The position numbers and the translations under genes were made by a program. Under the pieces are notes generated by a model that ran no database searches, was not told the origin of the DNA, and was given only the letters and a program-made list of their open reading frames with translations. Positions 30,013-40,627 of a DNA stretch of 64,000 nt are shown piece by piece. Location of the stretch: the NCBI RefSeq assembly GCF_051549855.1, contig NZ_CP196080.1, positions 186,001 to 250,000 of the forward strand. Direction: 5' to 3'. Numbering within the stretch: position 1 is the first letter of the stretch; each line of letters begins with the position of its first letter. The stretch comes from Metamycoplasma sp051549855 (GTDB taxonomy: Bacteria > Bacillota_I > Bacilli_A > Mycoplasmatales > Metamycoplasmataceae).

Positions 30013-31329
30013 ATGAAAGAATTAGTAGCAATTGTTGGAAAGCCGAATGTTGGTAAAAGCACTCTTTTTAATAAATTAATCAATAAAAGAAAAGCAATAG
30101 TTCATGATCAACCAGGAGTTACAAGAGATCGTTTATACGATGAAGTGACTTGAACTGGAACAACTTTTAAAGTTGTGGATACTGGTGGAATCACGGTGAG
30201 TGATGACCAAATGCAAGACCAAATTTCAATTCAGGCACAAATAGCAATTGAAGAAGCAAATATTATTGTCTTTATGCTTGATGGACGCCAAGATTTAACT
30301 AATGAAGATTATTATGTAGCTAATTTGTTGCGTAAATCAGGAAAACAAATTATTCTTGCCATTAACAAGTGTGAAGGCGAGCGTGGTGAATTTAATCCTA
30401 TTTTTTACTCGCTAGGCTTTGATGAAATTTTTGCTCTTAGTGCCATTCATGGAGAAGGTTTAGGTTCGTTGCTAGATGCGATTGTTGAAAAAATTACCAA
30501 AAATGATGAAGATTCTGAAAAGCATTTCAAATTAAGCATAATTGGAAAACCGAATGTTGGGAAATCTTCACTATTAAATGCTCTTAGCGGTTCGTATCGT
30601 TCTATTGTTAGTGACGTTAGTGGAACAACTCGTGATAGCGTTAGTGATTTAGTAAAAATAGAAGACCAAACATTTGAAATTATTGACACAGCCGGAATCA
30701 AGAAAAAATCCAAGCTTATTGACAGTGTTGAACATTATGCACTAATGCGTGCAATGAATAGTTTGGAAGAAAGTGATTTAACTCTTTTAGTACTAGATGC
30801 AACTGAAGACATTAGTCACTTTCACTTACGTATTTCAGGTTTTGCTTTTGAACAAAGAAAACCAATTATTATAGTTGTTAACAAGTGAGACTTAATCGAA
30901 AAAGAAACTAATACAATGATTCGTCATGAAGAAATGTTGCGAGAAAAATTTAAGTTTATAGACTGGGCTCCGATAGTTCTTATAAGTGCTAAAAGTCACA
31001 AGAGGCTAGATAAGTTGAAAAAACTAATAATTACAGTAAGAGAGAATCTTGAGAGAAAAATACCTACATCAAAACTAAATGAAGCAATAATGCAAATGCA
31101 ATTGTTCAAGCCAGCACCATCATTAAAAGGTAAACGTTTAACAATAAATTTTGCCCAACAAATAGAAGGAAGAATACCAACATTTGTGTTGTTTGTTAAT
31201 AATCGTGAGTATGCCCACTTTTCATATTTGCGTTATATCGAAAATCAAATACGTGAGTATTTTGACTTTGAGGGAACTCCGATTAATATTCTGTTAAGAA
31301 ACAAAAACGAAGGAAGAAATTATGAGTAA
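30013..31329 (+). CDS. der: Ribosome-associated GTPase Der (EngA)
   Basis: 438 residues with two tandem GTPase domains and a KH-like end, needed for 50S assembly. First G1 GKPNVGKSTLF near residue 9, second G1 GKPNVGKSSLL near residue 179; G3 DTGGI and DTAGI; G4 NKCE and NKW (a UGA Trp follows NK). The C-terminal domain carries PTSKLNEAI and ends LLRNKNEGRNYE. Ends inside gpsA (8-base overlap). Confidence 0.96.
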
Positions 31330-32317
31330 TAAAATCACTGTTATCGGTTCAGGTTCAATGGGAACAGCTTGTGCAAAAATTTTGCATAAAAACGGTCACG
31401 ATGTTACTATTTATGGTGTTGATACAACTGAATTAGAACAATTAAAACAAGGCAAAAATTTAAAGTACTTTCCAGAATCAATATATTTACCAAATTTTAA
31501 AACAACTAACAATCTCAAAGAAGCACTAGATAAAACTAATTATGTTTTATTAGCAGTGCCATCTAAATTTATGGATCAAGTATTTAATGATGTTTTGGCA
31601 AATTTAAATTCTGAAGTTATGTTTATCAATGTTGCTAAGGGTTTTTATCCAGGAACAATTATTCCTTTACACACTGCTATGAAGCGAAAAACAGCTAACA
31701 ATGCAAATGTGAAAGGTGTTGTTAGTTTAATAGGTCCTTCACACGCTGAAGAAATTGTTAAAGACTCAATAACTGTTGTTGACTCAGTAGATTGCGATGA
31801 AAATAAAGCAAAATTGGTACAACAACTGTTTTCAAATGATTATTTCCGTGTTTATACTCAAACAGACGAAATTGGAGCTGAAATCGGTTCGATTTATAAA
31901 AACGTTTTAGCTATTGCATCAGGCATTCTGGATGCAAAGGGTTATGGAATTAACACTCGAGCAGCACTAATTACTCGAGGACTTGTTGAAATGCGCAAAT
32001 ATGCAGAAGCTAACGGTGGAAAATTAGAAACCTTGTTCGGATTGACAGGAATAGGTGATTTAATCGTTACTGCATTTAGTGAGTTTTCTCGTAATTTTAG
32101 TTTTGGTAAGCTTTACGGTCAAAAAGGTAAAGAAGCCCTTGATACAAAAATGACTGTAGAAGGTTTAACTGCTTTAAAAGCGATTTATGATAATGTTATA
32201 AGTAAAAAACAAATGGAATTACCGATAACTGAAGGTTTATATAAAGTAATTTATGAAGATTATGATTTAGAACTAATGTTGAAAAATTTGATTAAAAGAG
32301 ATCTTAAAGGAGAATAG
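31322..32317 (+). CDS. gpsA: Glycerol-3-phosphate dehydrogenase [NAD(P)+]
   Basis: 331 residues, interconverts dihydroxyacetone phosphate and sn-glycerol-3-phosphate for phospholipids. N-terminal nucleotide fold ITVIGSGSMGTACAKIL, central LIGPSHAEEI and the catalytic lysine region IYKNVLAIASGILDAKGYG. No UGA codons occur in the frame. Overlaps der by 8 bases (ATGAGTAA). Confidence 0.95.
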   Translation: MSNKITVIGSGSMGTACAKILHKNGHDVTIYGVDTTELEQLKQGKNLKYFPESIYLPNFKTTNNLKEALDKTNYVLLAVPSKFMDQVFNDVLANLNSEVMFINVAKGFYPGTIIPLHTAMKRKTANNANVKGVVSLIGPSHAEEIVKDSITVVDSVDCDENKAKLVQQLFSNDYFRVYTQTDEIGAEIGSIYKNVLAIASGILDAKGYGINTRAALITRGLVEMRKYAEANGGKLETLFGLTGIGDLIVTAFSEFSRNFSFGKLYGQKGKEALDTKMTVEGLTALKAIYDNVISKKQMELPITEGLYKVIYEDYDLELMLKNLIKRDLKGE

Positions 32318-32319
32318 TT

Positions 32320-32595
32320 ATGAACAAAAAAGAATTAATTAGCGAAATTGCTCAAAAATTAGACAAGTCAATTAGCGAAGTTGAACAATTTTACAATGCT
32401 CTTGAAGATGTAATTATTGAACAATTATTACAAGGAGAAAAAGTTGCTATTTCAGGTTTTGGAACATTCAGCACAGTACACAAAGACGAAAAAGTAACTA
32501 TCAACACTTTTACAAAAGAACAACTTATTGTTCCTGCTAAGGTAGAACCTAAATTCAAATTTTCAAAAGTTCTAAAAAGTAAAATTAACAAATAA
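32320..32595 (+). CDS. hup: DNA-binding protein HU
   Basis: 91 residues. Histone-like protein: MNKKELISEIAQKL, AISGFGTFSTVHKDE and the beta-arm region follow the HU fold, although the usual arm consensus (RxxRxxxNPxT) is changed to EKVTINTFTKEQLIVPA, with few Arg residues and no NP proline pair. Start follows AAAGGAGAATAGTT. The last 11 bases overlap the convergent recU gene. Confidence 0.88.
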   Translation: MNKKELISEIAQKLDKSISEVEQFYNALEDVIIEQLLQGEKVAISGFGTFSTVHKDEKVTINTFTKEQLIVPAKVEPKFKFSKVLKSKINK

Positions 32596-33076
32596 AATCT
32601 AAATAATTTAATACCCCAGGAAATATCAATTCTAGCTTGTTTCCTATCTTGTCGAGATCACTCATTTTCAGTGATCTCTTTTTTTCAAAAAACGTGTGTA
32701 AATGAGTACTTTTTACTCAATAAAAGACATCATATTTTTTGAAAAAAATTATGTAGAAACCACACCCTTGATGCCGATTAATTAAGTCCAAATATTCGAT
32801 TTGATGCTTACGTATATTTTGATAGGAAAAAGTGTCACCTTCACATTCTTTTGCTTCGAAAGCAATGAATTTACCTCTATAAATTCCATAGTAGTCGACT
32901 GTCGATTTTTGCACTATTTTAGCATCTTCAATCAGTAATTTTTTGTCCTTTTTTACTACTTGTTTGAATTTAATATCAAGATTCTTTTTGTGAATTAATG
33001 CAAGATTAAGTAGGGCATAACGTTCATTAGTTTGATTAATTATTTTTTCCAAAAGCATACCTTTATTTTTATTCAT
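32585..33076 (-). CDS. recU: Holliday junction resolvase RecU
   Basis: 163 residues. Cuts four-way junctions made by RecA and RuvAB. Family signatures: NKGMLLEKIINQTNERY at the N-terminus, ALIHKK, KSTVDYYGIYRGKFIAFEAK with the nuclease residues (Asp, and Glu-x-Lys of FEAKE), and KHQIEYLDL. A UGA Trp near residue 120 hides the last third from standard-code ORF finding; that part reads FYWVKSTHLHTFFEKKR and ends NYLDFIC, matching the RecU C-terminus. Ribosome site AGTAGGAGGCAAT. Works with ruvAB at 14648-16214. Confidence 0.9.
32654..32686 (+). terminator. Terminator of the cmk-hup operon, inside recU
   Basis: GAGATCACT, seven-base loop, AGTGATCTC and a T-run of eight: a strong intrinsic terminator on the plus strand. 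The same bases encode RecU residues around 130-140 on the other strand. Confidence 0.9.
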
Positions 33077-33156
33077 ATTGCCTCCTACTTATTAAAGTAA
33101 GAAATCATAGCTAGAAAAAAATAATTTTTATATTTATTTTAAATATAAACCACAGG

Positions 33157-33162
33157 TATAAT
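33157..33162 (+). promoter_or_regulatory. acpS promoter, leaderless
   Basis: TATAAT ends exactly 7 bases before the ATG at 33170; no ribosome site. Confidence 0.7.
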
Positions 33163-33169
33163 TATAAAC

Positions 33170-33466
33170 ATGTATAAGATAGGAATTGATTTGGTAAACA
33201 TTAATCGGTTTAAAGAAGTAAAAGAACATTTTATTAAACGTTTTCTGTCAGACATTGAATATGTTGACTATCAAAAAAGCGAAAACAAAGATATATTTTT
33301 AGCGACAAGATGAGCACTTAAAGAAGCAATTTATAAAGCTGACAATAGTGAATATTCTTTTAAAGATATTTCAATTTCAAAAGATATAACCTATCGTTAC
33401 AAAAATTTCTCACTTTCAACATCTAGCGAGGGTGAGTTTGTTATTGCTATGGCAATCAAAAATTAA
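33170..33466 (+). CDS. acpS: Holo-[acyl-carrier-protein] synthase
   Basis: 98 residues. Transfers phosphopantetheine from CoA to acyl carrier protein. YKIGIDLVNINRF holds the metal-binding Asp and ATRWALKEAIYKA the catalytic Glu/Lys region (with UGA Trp). It is short compared with the usual 115-125 residues. Its likely substrate, AcpP, is encoded at 61707. plsC follows after 9 bases, linking it to lipid metabolism. Confidence 0.9.
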
Positions 33467-33475
33467 GGAGCAAAA

Positions 33476-34339
33476 ATGAATATTAAGACAAAGATGATTT
33501 TGTGTAGCCCATGACTAGGATTAAGAATTCTAGGAATTTTGAGAACGGCTAGAAATTCAAAAAATAATCCAAGCGTCTTTACAGTTCAAAAAAGAGTAGA
33601 TTACTTAGTTAAAAGAGCTAAATGATTATTGAAATTTTTAAAAATCGAATTAGTTGTTAAAGGGTATGATAAATTGCCAAAACATGGCGCAATTTTGTAT
33701 CCTAACCATGTGTCAAATATTGACGCTATTGCAATAATGGCAGCAATGGACAAACAAACTAAAGATGTTAACGTTGACAATTTAAGACCAACATTTTTAG
33801 CAAAACAGGAACTACAAGATAAATATTTAACTCGTAAAACACTTTCAATCATTGATACATTCTACCTAAATCGTGAAAACATTCGTGAAAGCGTTAAAAC
33901 ATTGGAATCCTTTGGTCATTTTGTTCGTGATCAAAGAACTTTGGGGGTAATTTTTCCTGAAGGAACAAGAGCACGTGATGACAAATTATTGGAATTTAAA
34001 GCAGGAGCATTCAAAGTGGTTAAATCTAATTCTTTTGCAGTTGTGCCAGTGACTATTAATGGAAGTGGGATTGCTTTAGATCCAAAACGAAGAAAAAAAA
34101 TCACTATTGAAGTAATTTTTCATGATGCTATTGACACTTTGAAAATCAACCAAGCTGAAACAAGTCAAATTGCTAACTTAGTAAAACAAAAAGTACAATC
34201 AGAATATCAAAATCAAGAAGTTTACAATTCAAAAAAACAACCTAAAAAACGCAATCCTAAAAAACTAACATACAGCCAAAAACAAGCTAAAAAAGAAGCA
34301 AAATTGCAAGAAAAAGCACGTAAACTTGAGGACTTTTAA
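33476..34339 (+). CDS. plsC: 1-acyl-sn-glycerol-3-phosphate acyltransferase
   Basis: 287 residues. Adds the second acyl chain to lysophosphatidate. The acceptor/catalytic motif NHVSNID (H-x4-D) lies near residue 79 and the glycerophosphate-binding motif FPEGTRARD near residue 161. A hydrophobic N-terminal stretch probably contacts the membrane. The last 50 residues are extremely basic (KKQPKKRNPKKLTYSQKQAKK), an extension beyond the core. Start follows AAGGAGCAAAA. Confidence 0.92.
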
Positions 34340-34344
34340 TTTTT

Positions 34345-35109
34345 ATGGAACCAAATGAATCATTAGAACCTTCTTACTTAGACATTAAGCTTTCATCATT
34401 CGCAGGTCCTTTGGACTTGCTTGTTACTTTAATTAGAGATAAAAATATTGATATTTGAGAAATTGATCTTAACGAAATTGCTGATCAATATCTAGCAATT
34501 ATTCACAATCTTAATGAAAATGATTTTGATACCGCTTCTGAATACTTAGTAATGGCTGCAACTTTAATTAATCTAAAAGCTAAAATGATTTTGCAAGATC
34601 CAGAAGAACAAGAAGAAGCAAACAAAGAAAAAATTCGTTTGTTGAGTCAAATTGCTGAATATGAACGCTTCAAAGACTTGAGTGTTGTTTTAAAACAGCA
34701 CGAAGAACAAAGAAAAGATTTATATAACAAAACCATTAGTGATTTACGTCCTTTTGTGCGAAAAGGTGATCCTAATGAACTAGCAGGACACTCATCAGGT
34801 TCAAGACTTGCTTTAGTGTTAAGAAAAATGTTTGAAAGAACTTATGCTGAAACATTAAAAAATATTTCGCTTTCAACTAAAGCAGTTTCGCCAGAAGAAC
34901 AAAAACAAAGAATTTTGCAATTATTTGAAACTAAAAACACTGATACTCTAAATTTTGAATATGTTTTCAGTGTTCCGACATACGGGCATTTTGTAATTAG
35001 TTTAATTGCTTTACTAGATCTAGCACGTCAACAAGTAGTTGTTATCAGTGAAAATGAAGAATTAGAAATTGTTGCAATCAAAAAAGGAGAAAAATATGGT
35101 CAACAATAA
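34345..35109 (+). CDS. scpA: Segregation and condensation protein A
   Basis: 254 residues, kleisin of the SMC condensin complex. N-terminal SSFAGPLDLLVTLIRDKNID and IWEIDLNEIADQYL are the SMC-binding family signature; the centre is acidic and helical and the C-terminal winged helix binds the SMC head. One UGA Trp near residue 38. Next to scpB as usual, overlapping it by 14 bases. Confidence 0.92.
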
Positions 35110-35716
35110 AATTATTGAAGCACTTTTATATGTTCAAGGCGACCAAGGTCTTTCAGTTGAACAAATGAAAGAAGTATTCAATCTAAATAATGAAAATGAA
35201 GCTTACACACTTTTACAAGATTTTCAAAAATACTTTAATTCTTTGTCAAGAGGAATTGAAGTTCATGAATTTAACAAAGTTTTCAAATTTTTAACTGCTC
35301 CTTTAGCAAAAGAAGCAATCAGCAATTTAGTAAGTGTCACAAAGAAACAAACTTTGAGTCAAGCAGCGGTCGAAGTTGCAGGAATTATTGCTTTCAAACA
35401 ACCTATCACACGTTCAATGATCAATAACATCCGGGGAGTAATCAGTGATCATATTGTTATAACTTTACTAGCTAAAGGATTGATTGAAGAAGTAGGAGTA
35501 GCTTCTACACCAGGACAACCTATTTTGTACGGAATTACCAACAAGTTCTATGATTATTTCAAAATTAAGTCACTTTCAGAGTTACCGATTTTTGAAGAAT
35601 TCGACAAATACGAAGAAGATGAGCAAAAAGTTGAGGCAGAACGTTACGACTTATTTAATTCACAACGTCGTGATGACGAAGATGCAATAGTTCAGGATTG
35701 AGAATATAATGATTAA
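35096..35716 (+). CDS. scpB: Segregation and condensation protein B
   Basis: 206 residues with two winged-helix domains, binds ScpA. IIEALLYVQGDQGLSVEQMK opens it and QAAVEVAGIIAFKQPITRS is the family core. Start at 35096 follows AAAAAGGAGAAAAAT; an in-frame TTG upstream at 35069 lacks one. A UGA Trp adds WEYND at the end, creating the 8-base overlap with the next gene. Confidence 0.93.
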
Positions 35717-36548
35717 ACTAAAAGCAACAGCAAATGATGAAGGTAGAACTTTATACAAGTTTTTAATCAAGAATTGTAACAATGTTCCAATTTCAAAAAT
35801 TGAAAAAACATTTCGTCAAAAAGATGTTCGACTAAATGGTAAAAAAACTAATGATAAATCCTTAAAACTAAGCAATGGTGATGAAGTCACAGTTTATGGA
35901 ATTGACAATGCCAACATTGAAAAAAGAGTGCAAAAAACCAATGTAACTTTCAAAAAAGTGTATGAAGACGACAATATTTTAATCGTTGATAAAAAAGCAA
36001 GTGTGACAATGGTTGGTGAAGAAGACTCGCTACAAAATCAAGTTTTAACATACCTAAAATATGAAAAATTTGCTTCTTTTGTTCCTGATTCAATTGGTCG
36101 CTTGGATAGAGTAACATCAGGACTGATAATTTATGCCAAAAACTATAAAACATTAGTTGAACTAAAAGCAAGACATAATGATTTTGAAAAAACATATCAA
36201 TTCATTAGCGATTTTGAAGGTGATGAATTAGTAAGTGTTAGATTAAAAAAAGACATTGAAAAAGAAAAGATGGTAGTAGATCGTGATAACAAATTTGGAG
36301 TAAAAGCAACAACTCATTTTTTCACACAAAACGGTAAAAAATTTGCTACTTTAAAAACTGGTAAAAAACACCAAATTAGAGCAACTTTAGCGCACATGCA
36401 AGTGCCGATTCTAGGGGACACAAAATATGGTGGCAAAAAATCGCATCGTGTCTTTTTACATGCTTATCGCATTGTTATCAGAAATTTACAACTTCCTGAA
36501 CTTGATTATTTAAACGACATGGAATTTGTTTCATATCCAAAATGATAG
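35709..36548 (+). CDS. RluC/RluD-type 23S rRNA pseudouridine synthase
   Basis: 279 residues. An N-terminal S4-like RNA-binding domain (about 15-65) precedes the catalytic domain, with active-site motif GRLDRVTSGLIIYAKN (catalytic Asp in RLD) near residue 135 and GKKHQIRATLAHM near residue 220. The RluC/RluD/RluE specificity cannot be told. The frame ends with a UGA Trp then TAG. Confidence 0.88.
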
Positions 36549-36557
36549 GAGGCTAAT

Positions 36558-36851
36558 GTGGAAAAAGCAAAAATGATTAAACTAGCTAATGACTTATTGT
36601 TTGAACCGAAAGAAGAGGTTTTTTTATTGCTAAATGAAGAACATGAAAACATCAAAAAACAACTTGAATTGTTGAATAGTTTTGGCTTAGACCATCTTGA
36701 GCCCATGACACACATTAACGAAAAAGCTATTGATTTTGATATGTTGCGCGAAGATGAACCTAAACCAGGTATAAGCAAACAAGAATTATTAACCAATGCA
36801 TACGACAAAGACGACACTTTTGTTAAGGTAAGAAAGGTTATAAATGATTAA
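36558..36851 (+). CDS. gatC: Asp-tRNA(Asn)/Glu-tRNA(Gln) amidotransferase subunit C
   Basis: 97 residues. Small stabilising subunit of the transamidosome. The family phrase LEPMTHINEKAIDFDMLREDE lies at about 53-73 (shortened here). The start is GTG at 36558, six bases after AGGAGG; the ATG two bases earlier is in another frame and is closed after a few codons. Overlaps gatA by 8 bases. Confidence 0.88.
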   Translation: MEKAKMIKLANDLLFEPKEEVFLLLNEEHENIKKQLELLNSFGLDHLEPMTHINEKAIDFDMLREDEPKPGISKQELLTNAYDKDDTFVKVRKVIND

Positions 36852-38163
36852 CAAAGGAAATTTGCAAAAAGCGCTCATAGAAGCAGCAAATGACACAAAT
36901 AATGCAGTCAGTTATGTGTATCAAGATGCTAGGTTAAATAATGAAGGGACTCTTGCTAATTGTGTTTACTCGCTAAAAAGTAACTACGCAACCAAAGACA
37001 GTATTTCACATGCTTCTAGTCATATTCTTGAAAATTTCATTCCTTACTATGATGCAACAATTGTTAAATTATTACAACAAGCAGGTGCTACTTTGGCTTT
37101 CAAAACTCATCTAGACGAATTTGGTTTAGGTGGAACCGGACAATTTTCTTATTTTGGCTTAGTTCGCAATCCTTTAAACAAAGATTACTTGGCAGGCGGA
37201 AGTTCTTCAGGAGCGGCTGCTTCATTTACTGAAAATGTAGGTTTTGCAATAGGTTCAGATACTGGAGATAGTGTGCGTTTACCAGCTTCATACGTAGGTA
37301 GAGTAGGATTCAAGCCCACATATGGAGCAGTCAGTCGATATGGTCTTTTTGCCTTTGCTTCTTCACTTGATACTGTTGCTTGATTTAGTCACAATGTCAA
37401 CGATAGTTTTGAAATTGCGCAAGTGTTATTCAAACAAGATTTTTCAAATGACAACACATCTCTAGATTTAAGTTTTAGCAAAGAAGAAATAAAAACTAAA
37501 AAACCGCAAAAGATAGCCTACCTGGATTGTTTTGACTATTTAAGTAAGAGTGTAAAAGATAGTTATCAAAAATTATTGAATAAATTGTCACAAGAAGGAG
37601 TTTCATTACAACCTGTAAAAGTTGATGAAAAATTACTAAAATCAGTGTCTGTTGTGTATCAAATCATTGCTTTTACGGAAGCAAGCAGTAATCTTGCTAA
37701 TTTAAATGGAACAGCTTTCGGACTAAGACAAGAGCAAGATAATTGAATGCAAACATATATTAAAACTCGTCAATTAGGATTAGGGCCAATGGTTCAAAGA
37801 CGTTTAATTTTAGGTTCATATTATTTAGAACAAGAAAATCAAGAACGTTACTTGAAAAAAGCTCAGAAAATGCGTCGTTTGCTTGCTAACTATTTCGCTA
37901 ATATTCACCAAAATTGTGATATTTTCATATACCCAGCAGCTAAAGATGTTGCGCCACGTTTTGATGCTCAATCTGATGAATCATTCATGGATTACATTTT
38001 AACTTATGCTAACCTAGTAGGTAATCCTTCTTTAACTTTACCGCTTGGTAAAAATGAAAATAGTATGCCTTACTCGCTTGCGATTGACAGTGCTAAATAT
38101 CAAGATGTTAAAATGTTGCAGCATGCTTTATGAATTGAAGATATTATCAAAGGAGAAAAATAA
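36844..38163 (+). CDS. gatA: Glutamyl-tRNA(Gln) amidotransferase subunit A
   Basis: 439 residues, amidase supplying ammonia from glutamine. The amidase signature is divergent: GGSSSGAAASF near residue 119 and GSDTGDSVRLPASYVG near residue 139, where GGSIR of the family is GDSVR but the nucleophilic Ser is kept. The catalytic Lys is in SLKSNYATKD near the N-terminus. It is shorter than usual (about 480), mostly at the start. Two UGA Trp codons before the end. gatC-gatA-gatB are joined by 8- and 1-base overlaps. Confidence 0.92.
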
Positions 38164-39569
38164 TGGAATTTGAAGCAGTTATAGGGATTGAAATTCACTT
38201 AGAACTAAACACAAAAACCAAAATGTTTTCTTATGCCGCTAATGATTTCAATCTTCAACCAAATGAAGCAGTAAGTGTCATTGATTTAGCATACCCAGGA
38301 ACACTGCCATTACTTAATAAACAAGCAGTCATAAGTGCAATCAAACTAGCTAAAGCGCTAGATATGCAAATTGATAATGAGCTTCACTTTGATAGAAAGA
38401 ATTACTTTTATCCTGACTTGCCAAAAGGTTTTCAAATTACTCAACAATTTCGTCCAATTGGACGAGATGGAAAATTGCCAATTCAAATAAATAATGAAAC
38501 AAAGTATATAGCAATAGAACGTATTCACATGGAAGAAGACACTGCTAAGCAACTTCACGAAAACGGGTCAACTTTTATAAATTACAACCGTGCAGGTGTA
38601 CCTTTAATTGAAATAGTTTCACGTCCAGTCATGCACTCAGCTCAAGAGGCAGTTGAATATATTAATATGATTCGTTTGATTGCTTTGAGTTTAAATATCA
38701 GTGATGCAAAAATGTCAGAAGGTTCTTTACGCGCTGATGTCAATATTTCGATTCGTCCTCAAGGATCAAATTCATATGGAACAAGAGTTGAAATTAAAAA
38801 CTTAAATTCTTTAAATAATGTTGCCAAAGCAATAGAGTGGGAAATTGAGTGACAAAAAGCTAAATATTTAGCAAATGAAACCTTTGAACAGCAAACAAAA
38901 CGTTTCGATGAACAAACTCAGACAAATAAAACTATGCGTAGCAAATCAGGAGCAGTTGACTACAAATATTTTTCTGAACCTAATATTCCATTCGTTCACT
39001 TATCAAATGAATTAATTTCAAGCATAAAAATCAATGAACTGCCTTGACAAAGAAGACAACGTTACTTAGATAATAAGTTAAATGACGTGCAAATTGGACA
39101 ATTAATTGAAAATATTGAATATGCTAATTTTTTAGATGCAATCGCTTCTAATGACTTTAAAAAAACAACCAACATTTTCTTCAGTGATATTGTTTCATTT
39201 TTAAATGAAAAAAACATCGTACTAAAAGATTTAAAAATTTCAACTTCAGACTTAAAGCAGTTGATTTTGTTACTTGAAGAAAATAAAATACTGAAAAATT
39301 CAGTAAAAATTGTGTTAGAGCAAAAACAATCATCAGATTTGAGTCTAAATGAAATTCTTAATATAAATAACTTATATGCAAAAGATTTAAGTTCCGAAAT
39401 TGATTCAATTATTGACAATGTTTTACAACAATATCCTGATTTAAAAACAGAATACACACAACGTCCTGAAAGAGTTAACAAATTTGTCATAGGGCAAGTA
39501 ATGAAGCAAACAAAAGGACAAGCCGACGCACAAAAAGCACAAGAAATATTAGCTAAAAAACTTTCATAA
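38163..39569 (+). CDS. gatB: Glutamyl-tRNA(Gln)/aspartyl-tRNA(Asn) amidotransferase subunit B
   Basis: 468 residues. Kinase-like subunit that activates the misacylated tRNA. EAVIGIEIHLELNTKTKMFS at the N-terminus, YFYPDLPKGFQITQ, and RLIEIVSRP-like INYNRAGVPLIEIVSRP are family motifs; the tail domain (about 320-468) binds tRNA. Start overlaps the gatA stop (TAATG). Two UGA Trp codons. Presence of gatCAB indicates that at least Gln-tRNA is made by transamidation. Confidence 0.94.
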
Positions 39570-39570
39570 C

Positions 39571-40590
39571 ATGAGTCAAAGAAATCGCAGAATTAGATCT
39601 CGATCAATACGAAATTCACGCTTTAGCAATCTTATTGAACTAATTATGAAGCGTTTCATTCTTTTGATTGCTAAAGTTGTTGTTCCTTCATCTAAGCTTT
39701 CAAAAGATAAATTGAATAAAATTACTGATGAAACTTATACAAGAATAAGAAGTAAAGAATTTGCTTACATTCCAGCTGGAACCGCTCTTTATTTGTTCGT
39801 TTCATTTATTCCGATTTTGGTAATCATTAGTACAATCGGACTAATTCCTAGCCCTTATATTAATCAAGTCAATGGCGAGTCAATCACATATGCTAATGTT
39901 TTGAGTGAAGACATTCTTGCTCGTTTGATTCCAGGAATTAATAAGGTTATGCCTAACTTGACTGGTTTATTTGCTAAAAACCAATCAGGCGGAAGTTTAA
40001 TTGCAATACTATTAATTGTCAGTGCAGTGTGAATTTCGAGTCGAGGTTATACTCGTTTTATTGAGTCTATTTCGATTTTTTATAATCACGATAGACCATC
40101 AAATTTCTTCAAAACCAAAATTAAAGCCTTGTGAATAGTAATTTGTTTGACTGCATTTTTATATGTTGTGATCTTGCTTTTTACCTTGTTCTTAGCTTAT
40201 TTACGTTCTGAAGGCTATGATCACAAAGGATGACAATTTTTACTAATTTATTACATATTGATGACATTTTTTGTTGTTGTCTTCTTTATAATTGGTTACC
40301 TACTTTTATTTAAATTTGCAGCCAATTTTAGACTTAAATTTTCTGATATTGCAATTGGTGCTTTTATTAGTGCTATTCCTTCGTCAATTTTTAGTATTAC
40401 CTTTGGTTTCATTTCTTCGATTGCAAAATATGAAAAATGAGGATCTGTTTCTTCATTTATGTATGTGCAATTGTTTATTTTGTTTATGTCTTATTTCACT
40501 TACATCGGAATATTGTTTAATGCAAGTTATTACAAGACCTTTATTTCTAGTGTTACAATTGACAAAAATCTAAAATTATCACGTTACTAA
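39571..40590 (+). CDS. YihY/BrkB-family inner membrane protein
   Basis: 339 residues. After a basic N-terminus (RRIRSRSIRNSR), it has about six membrane helices at roughly 70-90, 145-160, 190-212, 228-252, 262-285 and 300-320. EFAYIPAGTALYLFVSFIPI and SSRGYTRFIESISIFYN match the YihY/RbN family pattern. Function of the family is unsettled (formerly mis-annotated as ribonuclease BN). It begins one base after the gatB stop and is followed by an ECF-type membrane protein. Three UGA Trp codons. Confidence 0.78.
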
Positions 40591-40627
40591 TACTTTATGT
40601 ATTAAAATTATTGAGAAAGGAGAAAAT

